Shown piece by piece: positions 23,751-34,275 of a stretch of DNA of 64,000 nt. Source of the stretch: Sorghum bicolor. Its lineage: Eukaryota; Streptophyta; Magnoliopsida; Poales; Poaceae. How positions within the stretch are numbered: position 1 is the first letter of the stretch; each line of letters starts with the position of its first letter. Where the stretch lies: assembly GCF_000003195.3 (NCBI RefSeq), contig NC_012873.2, forward strand, positions 8,641,894 through 8,705,893, in the 5' to 3' direction. The notes beneath the pieces are model-generated. The model was given only the letters and a program-made list of their open reading frames with translations, did no database searches and was not told where the DNA came from. The translations under genes and the position numbers were made by a program.

Positions 23751-24224
23751 TAGTTCACGGTGAAAACCAAAAAATTTTTAAAATTTTCCGTCACATCGAA
23801 TCTCGTGGCACATACATAAAATATTAAATAAAAATAAAAATAAAAATTAATTATACAGTTTAGCTGTAAATCACAAGACCAATCTTTTGATCCTAGGCCT
23901 TGTTTAGTTCCCAAAAATTTTGCAAAATTTTTCAGATTCCCCGTCACATCGAATCTTTAGACGGATGCATGGAGTATTAAATATAGATAAAAATAAAAAC
24001 TAATTGCACAGTTTGGTCGGAATTAACGAGTCTTTTGAGCCTAGTTAGTCTATAATTGAACAATATTTGTCAAATACAAACAAAAGTGCTACTATTCCTA
24101 TTTTGCAAAATTTTTTAGAAGTAAACAAGGCCCTAGTTAGTCTATGATTGAATAATATTTATCACAAACAAACGAAAGTGCTACAGTACCCAAATCTTTT
24201 CACTTTTCGTAACTAAACAACGCC
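23751..24224. repeat. Tourist-like MITE interrupted by a sibling copy
   Basis: The outer copy is split at GATCCTA|GTTAGTC by the element at 23896-24132. Its halves are 23751-23895 and 24133-24224, and joining them restores the usual family sequence across the CTA. It ends CTAAACAACGCC. Confidence 0.8.
23896..24132. repeat. Tourist-like MITE nested in a sibling
   Basis: A complete 237-bp copy, GGCCTTGTTTAGTTCCC to AGTAAACAAGGCC. CTA is duplicated at 23893-23895 and 24133-24135 within the host MITE. Confidence 0.9.
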
Positions 24225-24227
24225 TTG

Positions 24228-24469
24228 GGCTTTGTTTCCTTAAAAACTTTTTGGTTTCGGGACTTGAGCACTTTCATTTTTATTTGACAAACATTATCCA
24301 ATCATAGATAAACTGTACAATTAGTTTTTATCTTCATCAATTTACAGATAAACTGTACAATTAGTTTTTATTTTCATCTATATTTAATGCTTAATGCATA
24401 TGCCGTAAGATTCGATATGACGGGGAATCTTGAAAAGTTTTTGATTTTTAAGGTGAACTAAATAAGGCC
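24228..24469. repeat. Tourist-like MITE with internal duplication
   Basis: GGCTTTGTTTCCTT to GTGAACTAAATAAGGCC, with TTG on both sides. The phrase GATAAACTGTACAATTAG occurs twice (near 24308 and 24350), a ~42-bp internal tandem duplication absent from other copies. Confidence 0.82.
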
Positions 24470-24564
24470 TTGGTATATGTGAGTGTTTTAATATAAATAA
24501 TAAAATAAATTATAGAAGTCACCTGGTACTATGTAAAATGAATCTAGCTTTACTGTATCACTAA

Positions 24565-24796
24565 GACCTTGTTTAGTTCCTAAAAAATTTCAAGATTCTC
24601 CATCACATCGAATCTTATGGCACATGCATGAAGCACTAAATATAGACGAAAATAAATATTAATTTCACAGTTTATCTGTAATTTACGAGATGAATCTTTT
24701 GAGTCTAGTTAATCTATGATTGAATAATATTTGTCACAAACAAACGAAAGTGCTACAATTGCAAAAACCAAAAATATCTCTAAACTGAACAAGGCC
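24565..24796. repeat. Tourist-like MITE
   Basis: GACCTTGTTTAGTTCC to ACTGAACAAGGCC. The left end has one change from the consensus. It closes a run of five related copies in about 1.3 kb. Confidence 0.82.
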
Positions 24797-24837
24797 TGAT
24801 TGTATCATCATATTACCAAATCATGAATAATCATAAT

Positions 24838-25547
24838 CTATATAATTAATTATTTTTATTTATATTTAATACTCTATTTATATGTCTAAATATTCTATGT
24901 AAAAGTGAGGAACAGCCTTCACGATCGACGTGGATGCAGAATGGCAATGCAACGCGCGCCTGCACTGCAAGTCTGTAATTCTCTTCTGCATACCCTTTCC
25001 CTCCACAGTCGTCCACGCTACACTCCAGTCTCATCGGCGAGGAACTGAACCAGGAACGGAGCAAGAACAAGCTCATCTTTTATTCCATCCAACAGTTCTC
25101 CGTAAACTATTTTCTCTTTTATTTTTTCTGAGGTGTTTGGGAATTTGGGTCGAGAAACATGTGAAGGTCAGAAGGTCCGTCTGTCTGCCACCTTCTCACG
25201 CTCCTGTAGCCCTCGTATTGTAGTTGTTGTTTTGCTTGGTTCGAGAATCGATTATTGTAGACACTAGAAGAGGAGTGATCTCATCCGTATCTCTCCTCAT
25301 TTTCAAAAAGAATGACCATCTAATTTTATCCTAATCCAGAGAAATATAACAATATATTTTTTGAAGCCAGACTATTTTAAATTGGAACGGATTTGTATAC
25401 CAATACTAATATTTAAACTACTAAATAAGTGTCATTAGATTTATAATAATAAATTAAATTTTATGATTTACTTATTTCTTGTTAGAAATTTTTTTTTGTA
25501 AACTTGGTCAAGCATACATATTATAGTTGGATTTAGGACAAAATTAA
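24838..25547. other. Intergenic with a MITE scrap
   Basis: 24838-24900 resembles the inner part of the Tourist-like family. From about 24905 to 25250 the sequence is richer in GC, but I find no supported exon. The rest is AT-rich. Confidence 0.4.
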
Positions 25548-25803
25548 GGGTTTGTTTGACACAACTCAATTTCAATAGTAAAGTTGTATTTTTTAGAAAA
25601 TAGCTTTACGAGTAACTTTCTAGGTGAAGCTAAGTTATTTTGAAAAAAAAAATATTTGGTAAAATAGCTTCACCAATTACTTTATACATAGATGAGAGAG
25701 AGAGAAATGAGAGAGAGAGAGCTACAATAAGTTGACATGTCTTTGTGAAAAGAGAAGAAAAATAGCTTCACCCATAAAGCTATTTTAGATATAAGTGTTT
25801 GGC
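25548..25803. repeat. Putative foldback element
   Basis: GGGTTTGTTTGACA at the left and AAGTGTTTGGCAAA at the right enclose repeated and inverted forms of AAAATAGCTTCACC / TAAAGCTATTTT. The family and target site are not determined. Confidence 0.35.
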
Positions 25804-25849
25804 AAAAAAAATCGAGATATCATTTATCAACTTTTCTTTTAATCACACA

Positions 25850-26400
25850 AAAAGATTGACGAGTCTTATATCAAGGTAGAGAAAATGTTTAATACGAAAG
25901 GACTTAACAACGTCATAAGGGGTCAACAAAGATGTACATGGACCAATAAAATAAAGTTTAAATAATAAAACCAAACATCAGATTCTACCAACCGCCTCTT
26001 ACCTGCTAACTCATTTCAAATGAAAAAAATCATCATCTACTAAATTGTAGATCTTTTTGAGTTAGACAATTTTGGTAAAAAGTTTATCTTCATCTTACTT
26101 GATGTGAAAAAAGTTATGAATTTTTTTGCGCTAAACCTATTTTATAGGCAAACAACATTGCTAGCCATCTATAGGAATCAATTTCTAAAGTCGGATGTAG
26201 TTTCTAGCCGCCTCTAAAAATGCTTTTATTTCTATAGGTAGTTAGAAACTCCTCTGTCTAGAATGTGATTTACAAAGTGAAAGCCAATAGAAATCGATTT
26301 GGAGAGACATGCAATTTTAGAGACAAATTTTTGACTGAGCCGTCTCTAAAAAATAAAGTATAGAACCTCTTATTTAGAGCTCATGCAATCATTCTTGAGT
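25850..26400. mobile_element. Possible CACTA-type transposon fragment, non-coding
   Basis: The phrases CTAAATTGTAGATCTTTTTG, TTCTATAGGTAGTTAGAAAC and AGCCGTCTCTAAAAAATA resemble the non-coding and subterminal parts of grass CACTA (En/Spm) elements as I remember them. No transposase and no termini are visible. Confidence 0.35.
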
Positions 26401-26407
26401 CAGCTAA

Positions 26408-26636
26408 GGCCTTGTTTAGTTGGTGAAAAATTTTGGTTTGGGTTGTTGTAGCACTTTCGTTTGTATTTGATAATTATTATCTAATTATAGACTAATTAGA
26501 CAGATTTATCTTGTAAATTACAGGCAAGCTGTGCAATTAATTATTTTTTTTATTTATATTTAATGTTCCAATACATGTGTCCAAAGATTCGATGTGACGA
26601 GGAATCTTGAAAAAAATTTTTGAACTAAACAGGGCC
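26408..26636. repeat. Tourist-like MITE
   Basis: GGCCTTGTTTAGTTGG to TGAACTAAACAGGGCC. The flanks are TAA at the left and TAG at the right, so the target duplication has drifted by one base. Confidence 0.82.
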
Positions 26637-26639
26637 TAG

Positions 26640-27150
26640 ACCATGCATAAAAAAATACAAATGCACGGTGACCACTATCTCCAATTATATTCAATATAAT
26701 CGTAGATATGTTAGCAATCATTCTTGAGTAAGCTAAGAAAGATGATCAAGAGTAAGATGTAGTGCCACCCTGGTATGAAATTGTCTGTATGTATCTTACT
26801 CCATGCATACGAGATAGAAGGCTATATATATATATTTATTGACCATAGTATTGAGCAAGATAAAACACTAAAGTTATTACTTTGTGCCTATGAGAGGTAT
26901 CGGTCTCAAAATTAACTTTCAAAAAAGTGTTTTTTTTTCTATTGCAGCCAATAAAATGATTTTGATTATCAATATCTAAAATTTTTTAGTTACAAGTCAA
27001 GCACATACCCTTTAGATACTTTTGCGTCCCAATGCAGTTTAGAAAACTTATGGAAAGATCGAGATATAGGGTTAACGGAATAGGTAAAAGTGAGTGAATA
27101 GGTAAAATTTGATTATTTTTCAAGTATATTTTAATTTTATGGATTTTTTA
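26640..27150. other. Intergenic, nothing recognised
   Basis: AT-rich with a short TA run near 26827. No coding signal. Confidence 0.45.
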
Positions 27151-27152
27151 CC

Positions 27153-27688
27153 TTTTACAATGGTTAGAATCGCTTCCAATCGTCTGCCATCGTCTCCGCT
27201 AAAAAACTTTTTTTGTTGATTTAATTCGTAAAAGAGTAATAATATCATTGTACAAAGTTTTCTCAAACCCCAACCTCTATCATCGGCAGCGACGGCTCCC
27301 TATAACACGCATTGGTGGACACCGACGGGTGGAACTCTAAGAAGATTTTAAAAAAAATGAAGAAGATTCTTATCTAATTAACTATAATACTTGAATCATA
27401 CCTCCTAACTATGCTACTCAAAATATTATTTTTGCAATTATGAATTTACTCTTTTACCCTTCATTGAGAAAGAAATATGAAAAAAAGAATTACCATTCCT
27501 CTATCTGATCCTAATCCTCATAATTTCGTAGGCGATGGGACGTCTATGGCCCACCGACCATAGAAGCACCATAACTATTGCCTTTTATCGCCTTGCTCCC
27601 ATCGCCTATCATCGTTTTTTATATTTTGGGTCCATCGACTATAAACACACCAATCGTTTCTCATCGTCTCTCCAACCATCGTAAAAGA
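27153..27688. mobile_element. Unnamed ~535-bp inverted-repeat element, copy A
   Basis: The left end TTTTACAATGGTTAGA is an imperfect inverted repeat of the right end CTCCAACCATCGTAAAA. The interior includes a GC-rich block (about 27270-27340) with GGTGGACACCGACGGGTGG. A second copy lies in reverse orientation at 39191-39722. I cannot assign a superfamily, because no convincing target duplication is visible. No transposase. Confidence 0.6.
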
Positions 27689-28082
27689 TATTCTTTTTTA
27701 TAAACCAGAGTACAAACTATCAGCCAAAGTATTCATAATACTGATTCTGAATCATCGTCTGAGATGTTTTCTAAGAGAATCTGAAATGACAAGAGTTTCT
27801 TTCCCCAAGTGACTTGTGTGCATGCATTATTACAGGGAGCAGAGCACTCCTTTGTCTCAAGGCGCGTAGCGAGTTTGATATGGGTTGATGCTCGGTTCCT
27901 ACAGCTGCAGCTGCAAACCCTGCTCTAGAGAGATTCCGGATCTAAAGGCTGCAAACCCTTTATATATTGGGCCGTGTTTAGTTCAACCCAAAATCCAAAA
28001 AGTTTTCAAGATTCTTCGTCACATCGAATCTTGCGGCACATGCATAAAGCATTATATATAGACGAAAACAAAAACTAATTAC

Positions 28083-29137
28083 CTGGGTTCAGCTTGTTTG
28101 GGACAAATACTACTCAGGAGCTAAACTCCCTTTCTTAAATGTCTATTTTAGGGGATCCTTTTGGTGGCGTGATATCTTAAAATCTCTTAGCTCTTTCAAG
28201 AACCTTGCAACAATCACAATCAAAAATAGATCTACTTGTCTCCTTTGGTTTGATCACTGTACCAATGCTCCTCTAAATCACCAATACCCTGAGCTCTTTT
28301 CTTTTGCCCGAAACCCAAGAATTTCGCTGGCCACTGCTTGCGCCTCTACTGATCTTCATTCCCTTTTCCATCTTCCCCTAACCTCTGAAGCCTATCTGCA
28401 GTTCCTTAACCTGTCTACTCTCCTTCAAAACTTGCAACTAACAAATGAATGTGACATTTGGACTTATAACAATGGCCACAGAACCTTTTCTTCCCACAAT
28501 GCATACCTTCACCTTGTTGGACAGCACAACCCTCATCCTGCCTTTCGCTGGCTCTGGCAATCGTTTTCCCAAAACAAGAGGAAAATCTTCTTTTGGCTCC
28601 TTCTTAATGATCGCCTTAATACTAGATCCCTCCTTCACAGGAAAAACATGCACTTACCTTCTTACTGCTGTGTTCTTTGTCAAAGCAATATTGATGAAGA
28701 CCTTACCCACCTCTTCTTTCATTGTCCTTTTTCAATTTCTTGTTGGTGGAGTCTTCAGGTAATAGTGCCAAATAGTATGAGCGTTTGCCAAATTGTGGAA
28801 ATTCTTAAATCTCAGCTTCTTGCACCTTTTTTCATGGATGTAATAGTAACAATGTGTTGGGCAATTTGGTCCTCGCGAAATGATAAGATCTTCAGAGGCA
28901 TTGACAACTCTATCCGCCGCTGTAAGGAGTTCTTCAAACAAGAATTTGCTCAGGTTATCCTACGAGCAAAGAGTGACTTGCAACCATCGATGAAGACATG
29001 GCTACAAGCTTATGTATAATATTTTTTATCTTTTTCCACTCTTTTTTTGTCTCCTAAGTGAGGCTTGTAACACTTTGTACTTTTTGTTCTTTTCAATAAA
29101 ATCCAGTAGGGGGTGAAACCCCTCCTGTTTCCTAAAA
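28083..29137 (+). mobile_element. 5'-truncated L1-type LINE with a 13-bp target duplication
   Basis: A ~1.05-kb 3' piece of a non-LTR retrotransposon is flanked by AAAAACTAATTAC at 28070-28082 and 29138-29150. It ends in a short A-run merging into the right duplication. Its only ORF is the C-terminal part of the reverse-transcriptase protein. 5' truncation, an A-tail and a target duplication together indicate target-primed reverse transcription. Confidence 0.9.
28084..29019 (+). CDS. C-terminal part of LINE ORF2 (RT zinc-binding region)
   Basis: An open frame with no stop runs from the truncation point to TAA at 29017-29019, about 311 residues. It lacks the reverse-transcriptase catalytic core, which lay upstream in the full element. 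The middle shows the plant zf-RVT pattern: a tryptophan-rich run, KIFFWLLLNDRLNTR, then CVLC and HLFFHC, followed by the usual C-terminal WAIWSSRNDKIF. It has no start codon of its own and is not a host gene. The intact frame suggests a fairly recent insertion. Confidence 0.85.
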   Translation, partial: WVQLVWDKYYSGAKLPFLNVYFRGSFWWRDILKSLSSFKNLATITIKNRSTCLLWFDHCTNAPLNHQYPELFSFARNPRISLATACASTDLHSLFHLPLTSEAYLQFLNLSTLLQNLQLTNECDIWTYNNGHRTFSSHNAYLHLVGQHNPHPAFRWLWQSFSQNKRKIFFWLLLNDRLNTRSLLHRKNMHLPSYCCVLCQSNIDEDLTHLFFHCPFSISCWWSLQVIVPNSMSVCQIVEILKSQLLAPFFMDVIVTMCWAIWSSRNDKIFRGIDNSIRRCKEFFKQEFAQVILRAKSDLQPSMKTWLQAYV

Positions 29138-29284
29138 AAAAACTAATTACACAGTTTGTCTGTAAATCGCGAGACGAATCTTTTAATCCTAGTTAGTTCA
29201 TGATTGGACAATATTTATCAAATAAAAACGAAAGTGCTACAGTAGCGAAATCCGAAATTTTTTCGAAACTAAACAAGGCCATTG

Positions 29285-30435
29285 CACGGAAAATGGACCG
29301 ATGCAAGTGTATGCGGCGGACAAACATGTGTGCATGAGAGAAGCTATGCAAGGAGGGGTCCTTAAAAGCCTGCACAAAGTCAGTAGTGCTCAAACGATCC
29401 CAACTTTCAGAGCAGCAGGTTTTTGGACACATTTCGTTGGCCTCCCTCCTGCTGCTGGTTGTTGCCTTTGCCAATTATACGTTTGCTGAGTTCAAAAAAA
29501 GGAATATATATATCATTTGCTTGATCAGCATTTTCTACAACAAGGAAGGGAAGTGCCAGACTAAGAGCGTGTTTGGTAGAGATCCAAATTCTTTTATGTT
29601 TCATGTTCAGATTCTCGTTAAAATATTTCTCTCTAAATCAGAATCACTTTCGAACCCACTTGGCTAGCTAGTTATCAAGTAACCAAGTTTTTGGTGTCGA
29701 TCTCTCTGGATTAGTATAAAAATGAGAATAAGTTTCGAGTGATTCTCCTTGAAACATTTTCCCTCTTTATGACATCTGGCCATATTTGTCTGGATACGTT
29801 GTAAAACCAATATATCTATGGAAAACCAAAGTATCTTATAGTTTGGAACAATTGTGAAAGGCTTATTTGGATCAACAATTGTAGGGTGGTCGGTATTTGA
29901 CAGCACAAGCTTAGACACCCGTTTGGATGATTCTAAGAATTTAGATAAAAAAAATTCAGTATTCTAAAAAATTAAATCCAAGCGTGCTAGATTCTAGAGG
30001 ATTTTAACACACAAGCACTGAATATGATAAAAACAAATTAAATTCTTTTATTAATCCAAATTCATAAAATCCCTTTGGAGTAAACAGGACCTTAGAATAA
30101 GATGGGATTGAAAAATCTGAGATGGATTGATTTCTCAGGAGTCAAACCATGGTCTAAGGTGTTAGGATCAGCTGTGTTCTACTACTGTCTGGGCTGCAGC
30201 GTCAAGACTCAAGGCCAACAGGTGCATTGTTCCTGTCCATTCCAGATTACTGGATGTTTCTTTCATTAGTCTAAGCTTGATGTGATACACGCCAACCTAA
30301 AGTGCTTTGTTGCTTCAACTCCTGTGGGATGATGAGTGTTGTCCACTTGGGCAGTGAAACGCTTGTTTAGGCACGTGCATGACGCATCCCTTGCACTCCG
30401 TTTTATTATAGCATAATGCAGCTTCCGTTCTTGTC
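29285..30435. other. Intergenic, nothing recognised
   Basis: No supported gene. The phrase GAGCGTGTTTGGTAGAGATC at about 29566 may be one end of an uncharacterised MITE. Confidence 0.4.
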
Positions 30436-30441
30436 CAAGAA

Positions 30442-30532
30442 GGATTAGCAATTTCTTTATTTCCTGTAGCCGAGGTTGCAAAACAGTGTGCGTTTGGATT
30501 AGCAATTTCTTTATTTCCTGTAGCTGAGGTTG
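30442..30532. repeat. 37-bp direct repeat upstream of the BELL gene
   Basis: Copies at 30442-30478 and 30496-30532 differ by one base; the unit starts GGATTAGCAATTTC and ends GAGGTTG. They sit about 200 bp upstream of the putative TATA box and could be a duplicated regulatory element. Confidence 0.7.
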
Positions 30533-30666
30533 GCCAATCATGAGATGAGGTGATAAACCCCATAATCCTCTTATCCTGTTCCCGCACACCCTTTCTTGCA
30601 AGTTGTTGAGCATAATATAATAGTAATTAAACTGAACATGCCTCAGCAATCAACTCTCACGTCATG

Positions 30667-30736
30667 CCATGGCAATGCCAATGCCAATGCCAATGCCAAT
30701 GGCACTGTCGCTTTGCGTTGTCCCAGCACTATATAG
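30667..30736 (+). promoter_or_regulatory. CCAAT array and TATA box, probable BELL gene core promoter
   Basis: Four or five consecutive ATGCCA units (30672-30702) create tandem CCAAT boxes, the binding site of NF-Y. CTATATAG follows at 30729-30736, about 30 bp downstream. The spacing fits a plant core promoter, and transcription would start near 30762. This gives a leader of about 900 nt, which may contain an intron. Promoter function is inferred. Confidence 0.5.
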
Positions 30737-30739
30737 GAT

Positions 30740-31679
30740 GGGCGTGTGTGCCTGTATGGGCGCCAACATCTTGCCATTGCTGCTGCATCTGCTTGGGAGA
30801 AGCAACAAAGCAGGGACCCTCCATATTTCCCATGGTTATGTGAGACTTGTGAGCAAGCCCAGGCCAAACACATCTCCCCTGACCCAGCAGCGCCAAGATC
30901 CGGGACCTGCTCCCTGGGGGCTTTGATGTTTGTATGTTCTTTGCCTCCTTCCCCCTTCCATTTTCTTTTAATCTCCATCGTCATGCTTGCTTGCCGGCCT
31001 GAGAAGTGATGGCGTCTCTCCAATTGCTGCTGTCTTGCTCCTCCTTGTAGGCGTTCCATTTGGAAGTGCTCATCTTTCCATTTCAGGACGTACTCCTACA
31101 TGGGGACTTGAATCTTCCAATGAGTTTTGATTTTATTTTTTTTCTCTCTCTCCCTCTTGCTGTCTGTCTCCCTTGGTTCTTGTGTTCGTATATTTTATCG
31201 CCTCTGCTTGCTGTGCCTCCCTTGAATCATTGGCCTACTAATTGTTTAGTTTCATCGAGGTCCCTTGCCATTACTTCTCTGTTGATCTCCAGTCATTGCA
31301 GTTACTGAGTTACATACAGTATAGTTTATATTTGTTCATGCACCCATTCGATTCATATGCTTCAATTCAGTTTGGCTCTACTATGTGCCTTTCAATAATG
31401 ATGCCAAGATACCACCAGTAGTAGTTATCAAAACCTCCTTTTCCTTCCCAATGAATCATTTCGCAATCACCATGAATGAATCATTTCGCAATCACCATGG
31501 GGATCTTTTTAGTTGCGCGGCTCATCTTCTCACCTTCTTTTCTAGTGCTACTATTGATCCGACAGCGAAACCGCAGAGAACAACAACGTGTTGGGTGTTC
31601 TAATCCGTGCTGCTGTCTGTAGGCGTGCTGAAATCACTACAAAGTTTTCAAGATTCCCTGACTGGCTGGCTGGCTTACA
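30740..31679 (+). other. Probable long 5' leader of the BELL gene
   Basis: Pyrimidine-rich sequence with no conserved ORF. It contains a perfect 25-bp tandem duplication (31451-31475 and 31476-31500) made of ATGAATCATTTCGCAATC plus flanks. Several upstream ATGs are present, so a leader intron or tight translational control is likely if transcription starts near 30762. Confidence 0.4.
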
Positions 31680-33623
31680 ATGGCGAGTGATCCGTCGTCG
31701 TTCTCGCCAATCGGGGTGGTGGAAGCCATGGGCGGCGGCTACTTCATGGCCGGCGGCAGCAACAGCTATGGAGGAACCGGCGGCGGCATTATGAGTGCCG
31801 AGGTACCGCACTTCCACCCCGGCATGCTTCTTGACCACGGCGGCGGCTTCGGGTTCGGCGGCCTCGGCGACGCGGCGGTATGCGGCGCCGGCGCCGCGAC
31901 GGCGACGGACCTGGTGGGCGCGCACTACGCGGCCAACAACATCGTCCTGGCCTCCTTCGCCAGCCAGCTCTTCGCCAGCACCACCGCGCAGCCGCAGGAT
32001 GATCGTACCGGCGGGAGGACGCCGCCGGAGGAGATGGACGACGAGGTGTACGGCGTTCCCGGCAGCGACAGCCGCGTCGTCGCGGCGAGCTTGCGGTGCC
32101 CCAGCCAATCCGGGCCCATGGCGGTCTGGTCGTCGTCCAAGAAGCCGTACGGTGTCTGGACCGGCGCCGGCGGACCAGTAGCCGTGCCGGCCAATGACCC
32201 GTACCACCTCGCCGGGGCCGAGTTCCACCCCGACGCGGGAGGCAGCTTCCACTACTACCCGCTCGCCGTCGCCGCCTGCAGTGGCGCCAACGCGTCCGCG
32301 GCGGCGGCGAGCGAGCTGTCGCTGACGCTGTGCTCCAACTCCATCTCGTCCTCGGACAGCGCCGCGCTGAACGCCGCGGAGCAGTGCTCCTCTGGAGCGA
32401 GCCGCTCCGCGCTGACCGAGCTGCCGCGGGCGCGCTCCGGGTCCCGGATGGCGCCGCACTTCGCCGTGGTGGTGGCGCGGTCCCGGTACGCGGCCGTGGT
32501 CCAGGAGGTGCTGAACGACGTCGTCGGCCACATGCTGGACGGCGTCGCCGACGTGGCCGACGACTCGTGCAGCGGCGTCGACGGCGGCGGCTCGGTTGGC
32601 GCGCCGTCCGCGGTGAGCTCCAACCGGTTCATGGTGGCCTCGTCGGCCGACGCCGGCGCGCGCTGGGGCGAGGCGCAGAGGGTCCGGAGCAAGCTCCTCA
32701 AGACGCTTCAGCTGGTGACCATTCGTTCGCTCGTGTCGTGCACACTACTAATTAATTACCCTGACAAATTTCGGATCTTTATGGTGTTCGACGATGATCT
32801 GCAGATGGACCAGAAGTACAACCAATGCTTGGACGAGATCCAGAGCACGACGGCCAAGTTCAACACGCTGATGCACTCGCCGTCGGGCGCCGGCAACGGC
32901 GGCAGCATCTGCGCGCCGTTCGCGCACCGCGCCGTGTCGGCGATGTACCGCGGCCTGAGGCGGCGGCTCGCCGGCGAGATCATGGCGGCGGCGAGCAGGG
33001 CCAGCTGCTGGGGCGAGTCGTCGTCGTCGGTGACCGCGACCGCGGCCGGCGGCGACGTGGAGCGGAGCTGGGAGTCGGCCTTCATACAGAAGCACTGGTC
33101 GGCGCAGCAGCTGCGGCGCGCCGAGAAGCAGTGCTGGCGGCCCCAGCGCGGCCTGCCGGAGAAGTCCGTCGCCGTGCTCAAGGCCTGGATGTTCGAGAAC
33201 TTCCTGCACCCGTAAGTCCGTCCGTCCGTCCGTCCACGATTCTTGCTGCGCGTTTGCCACATCCGACATTGTTGACCTGGTGCTCTGCTCAGGTATCCCA
33301 AGGACCATGAGAAGGACGTGCTGGCTGCAAGAAGCGGCCTCAGCAGGAACCAGGTAGAGATCGAAACCCCATCAGACTAAATTCAGATTCATGTTCTTGG
33401 GGATGGATTTGAGTGATTTTTGCGTTTGCAGGTGTCGAATTGGTTCATAAACGCACGAGTTCGTCTGTGGAAGCCGATGATCGAGGAGATGTACCAGGAC
33501 CTGAAGGGGAGCTCGGGTGCAGGAGGAGGAGGAGGGCAGAGGCCGCCGGCGATGGAGCTGCTGCAGCACCAGCACATGAGCAAGCGTCGAATAATCTGCG
33601 AGCTAGAAGATGGTGGTCAGTGA
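31680..33623 (+). CDS. BELL-class TALE homeodomain transcription factor (ATH1-like)
   Basis: Four exons join in phase to 564 residues: 31680-32714, 32805-33211, 33293-33353 and 33432-33623. The N-terminus is Gly/Ala/Ser-rich. A SKY-like region with [16 protein letters not shown] lies at about 267-285. The BELL domain at about 330-410 contains KLLKTLQL joined across intron 1 to MDQKYNQC. The homeodomain at about 459-521 has the three-residue loop PYP (481-483) and recognition helix [15 protein letters not shown] (502-516). BELL proteins dimerise with KNOX homeodomain proteins in the nucleus and control meristem and organ-boundary programmes. [13 protein letters not shown] and the SGLS run resemble Arabidopsis ATH1 more than BEL1, which is why I suggest that subgroup; this is from memory. 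Exon layout matches other BELL genes. Intron 1 is 90 nt, a multiple of three with no stop, so retention would add 30 residues. Upstream sequence has a CCAAT/TATA promoter. Confidence 0.93.
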
Positions 33624-34127
33624 ACCAGTTCCATAGCTGCAGCCTGCATTTAGAGTTACTCAGCTCCTGCCATCGATTTACCATTGGGCCTTGTAGTCTC
33701 CTTGTTATGTTCATGTAATCATGTACATATCATCTGTGCAACTACTGGGAAGAGCATTTAAGGATGCTTGCTGAATCAGGTTTTGAATGAATTTGAGCGT
33801 AATTCAGTTCAGAATTCAGATGGTTGGCCATGTGGGCAATTTCAGATATAGCAGATTCATGCTTTCGTTCTTGTCAGGCTGCACATTGCAGTAGACAATT
33901 TCAGCAAAAGTCGGAGCTTGATTCTTGCTAGGATCATAAGCAAACCCCATATTAATTGAATTGTGTGATGAGTTCCACAAGAGTAAAATGCACCAAGGAT
34001 TCATAAACTTGTCTCGGCATGTCTTTGCAGTTTCATGTCCCTAAAATTACTAAGGTCTTATTTGAATGCGCATATATATTCATCACAATCCAGATGTGTT
34101 AAGTGGAGTGAAGTGGAATTAAACTAA
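33624..34127 (+). other. 3' UTR and flank of the BELL gene
   Basis: No further gene. AATGAA at about 33785 may act as a weak polyadenylation signal. Confidence 0.4.
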
Positions 34128-34272
34128 GGCCTTGTTCGTTTACGGTCGTTCCGGGTCAGGAATGGCCAGAAATAAATGCAGAGGTAGGTGGCCTATACAA
34201 AATATAATAGTGTTTCCGGTTGGAATGTTGGAATATTTCCTGTTCTCCATTCCCCTTGAAACGAACGGCACC
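34128..34272. repeat. Small MITE
   Basis: GGCCTTGTTCGTTTAC at the left and GAAACGAACGGCACC at the right, with TAA on both sides. The right TAA (34273-34275) is shared with the next element. 145 bp. Confidence 0.75.
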
Positions 34273-34275
34273 TAA

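Larger units (their letters stand above)
27970..29280. repeat. Tourist-like MITE split by a LINE insertion
   Basis: The left part (27970-28082) starts GGCCGTGTTTAGTTC; the right part (29138-29280) ends AACTAAACAAGGCC. The two halves meet in the conserved ACAAAAACTAATTAC segment, which is duplicated around the inserted LINE. Confidence 0.88.

Noticed and set aside
28432..29019. Stand-alone host gene for a zinc-binding protein
   Set aside because: The frame stays open upstream to the target duplication and has the LINE zf-RVT pattern; it is a retrotransposon fragment.
31551..32531. 326-residue ORF antisense to the BELL gene
   Set aside because: A GC-driven shadow of exon 1; the sense strand has the SKY, BELL and homeodomain regions and splice sites.
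32755..33310. Long ORFs in other frames across BELL exon 2
   Set aside because: Shadows of the GC-rich coding exon without family similarity.
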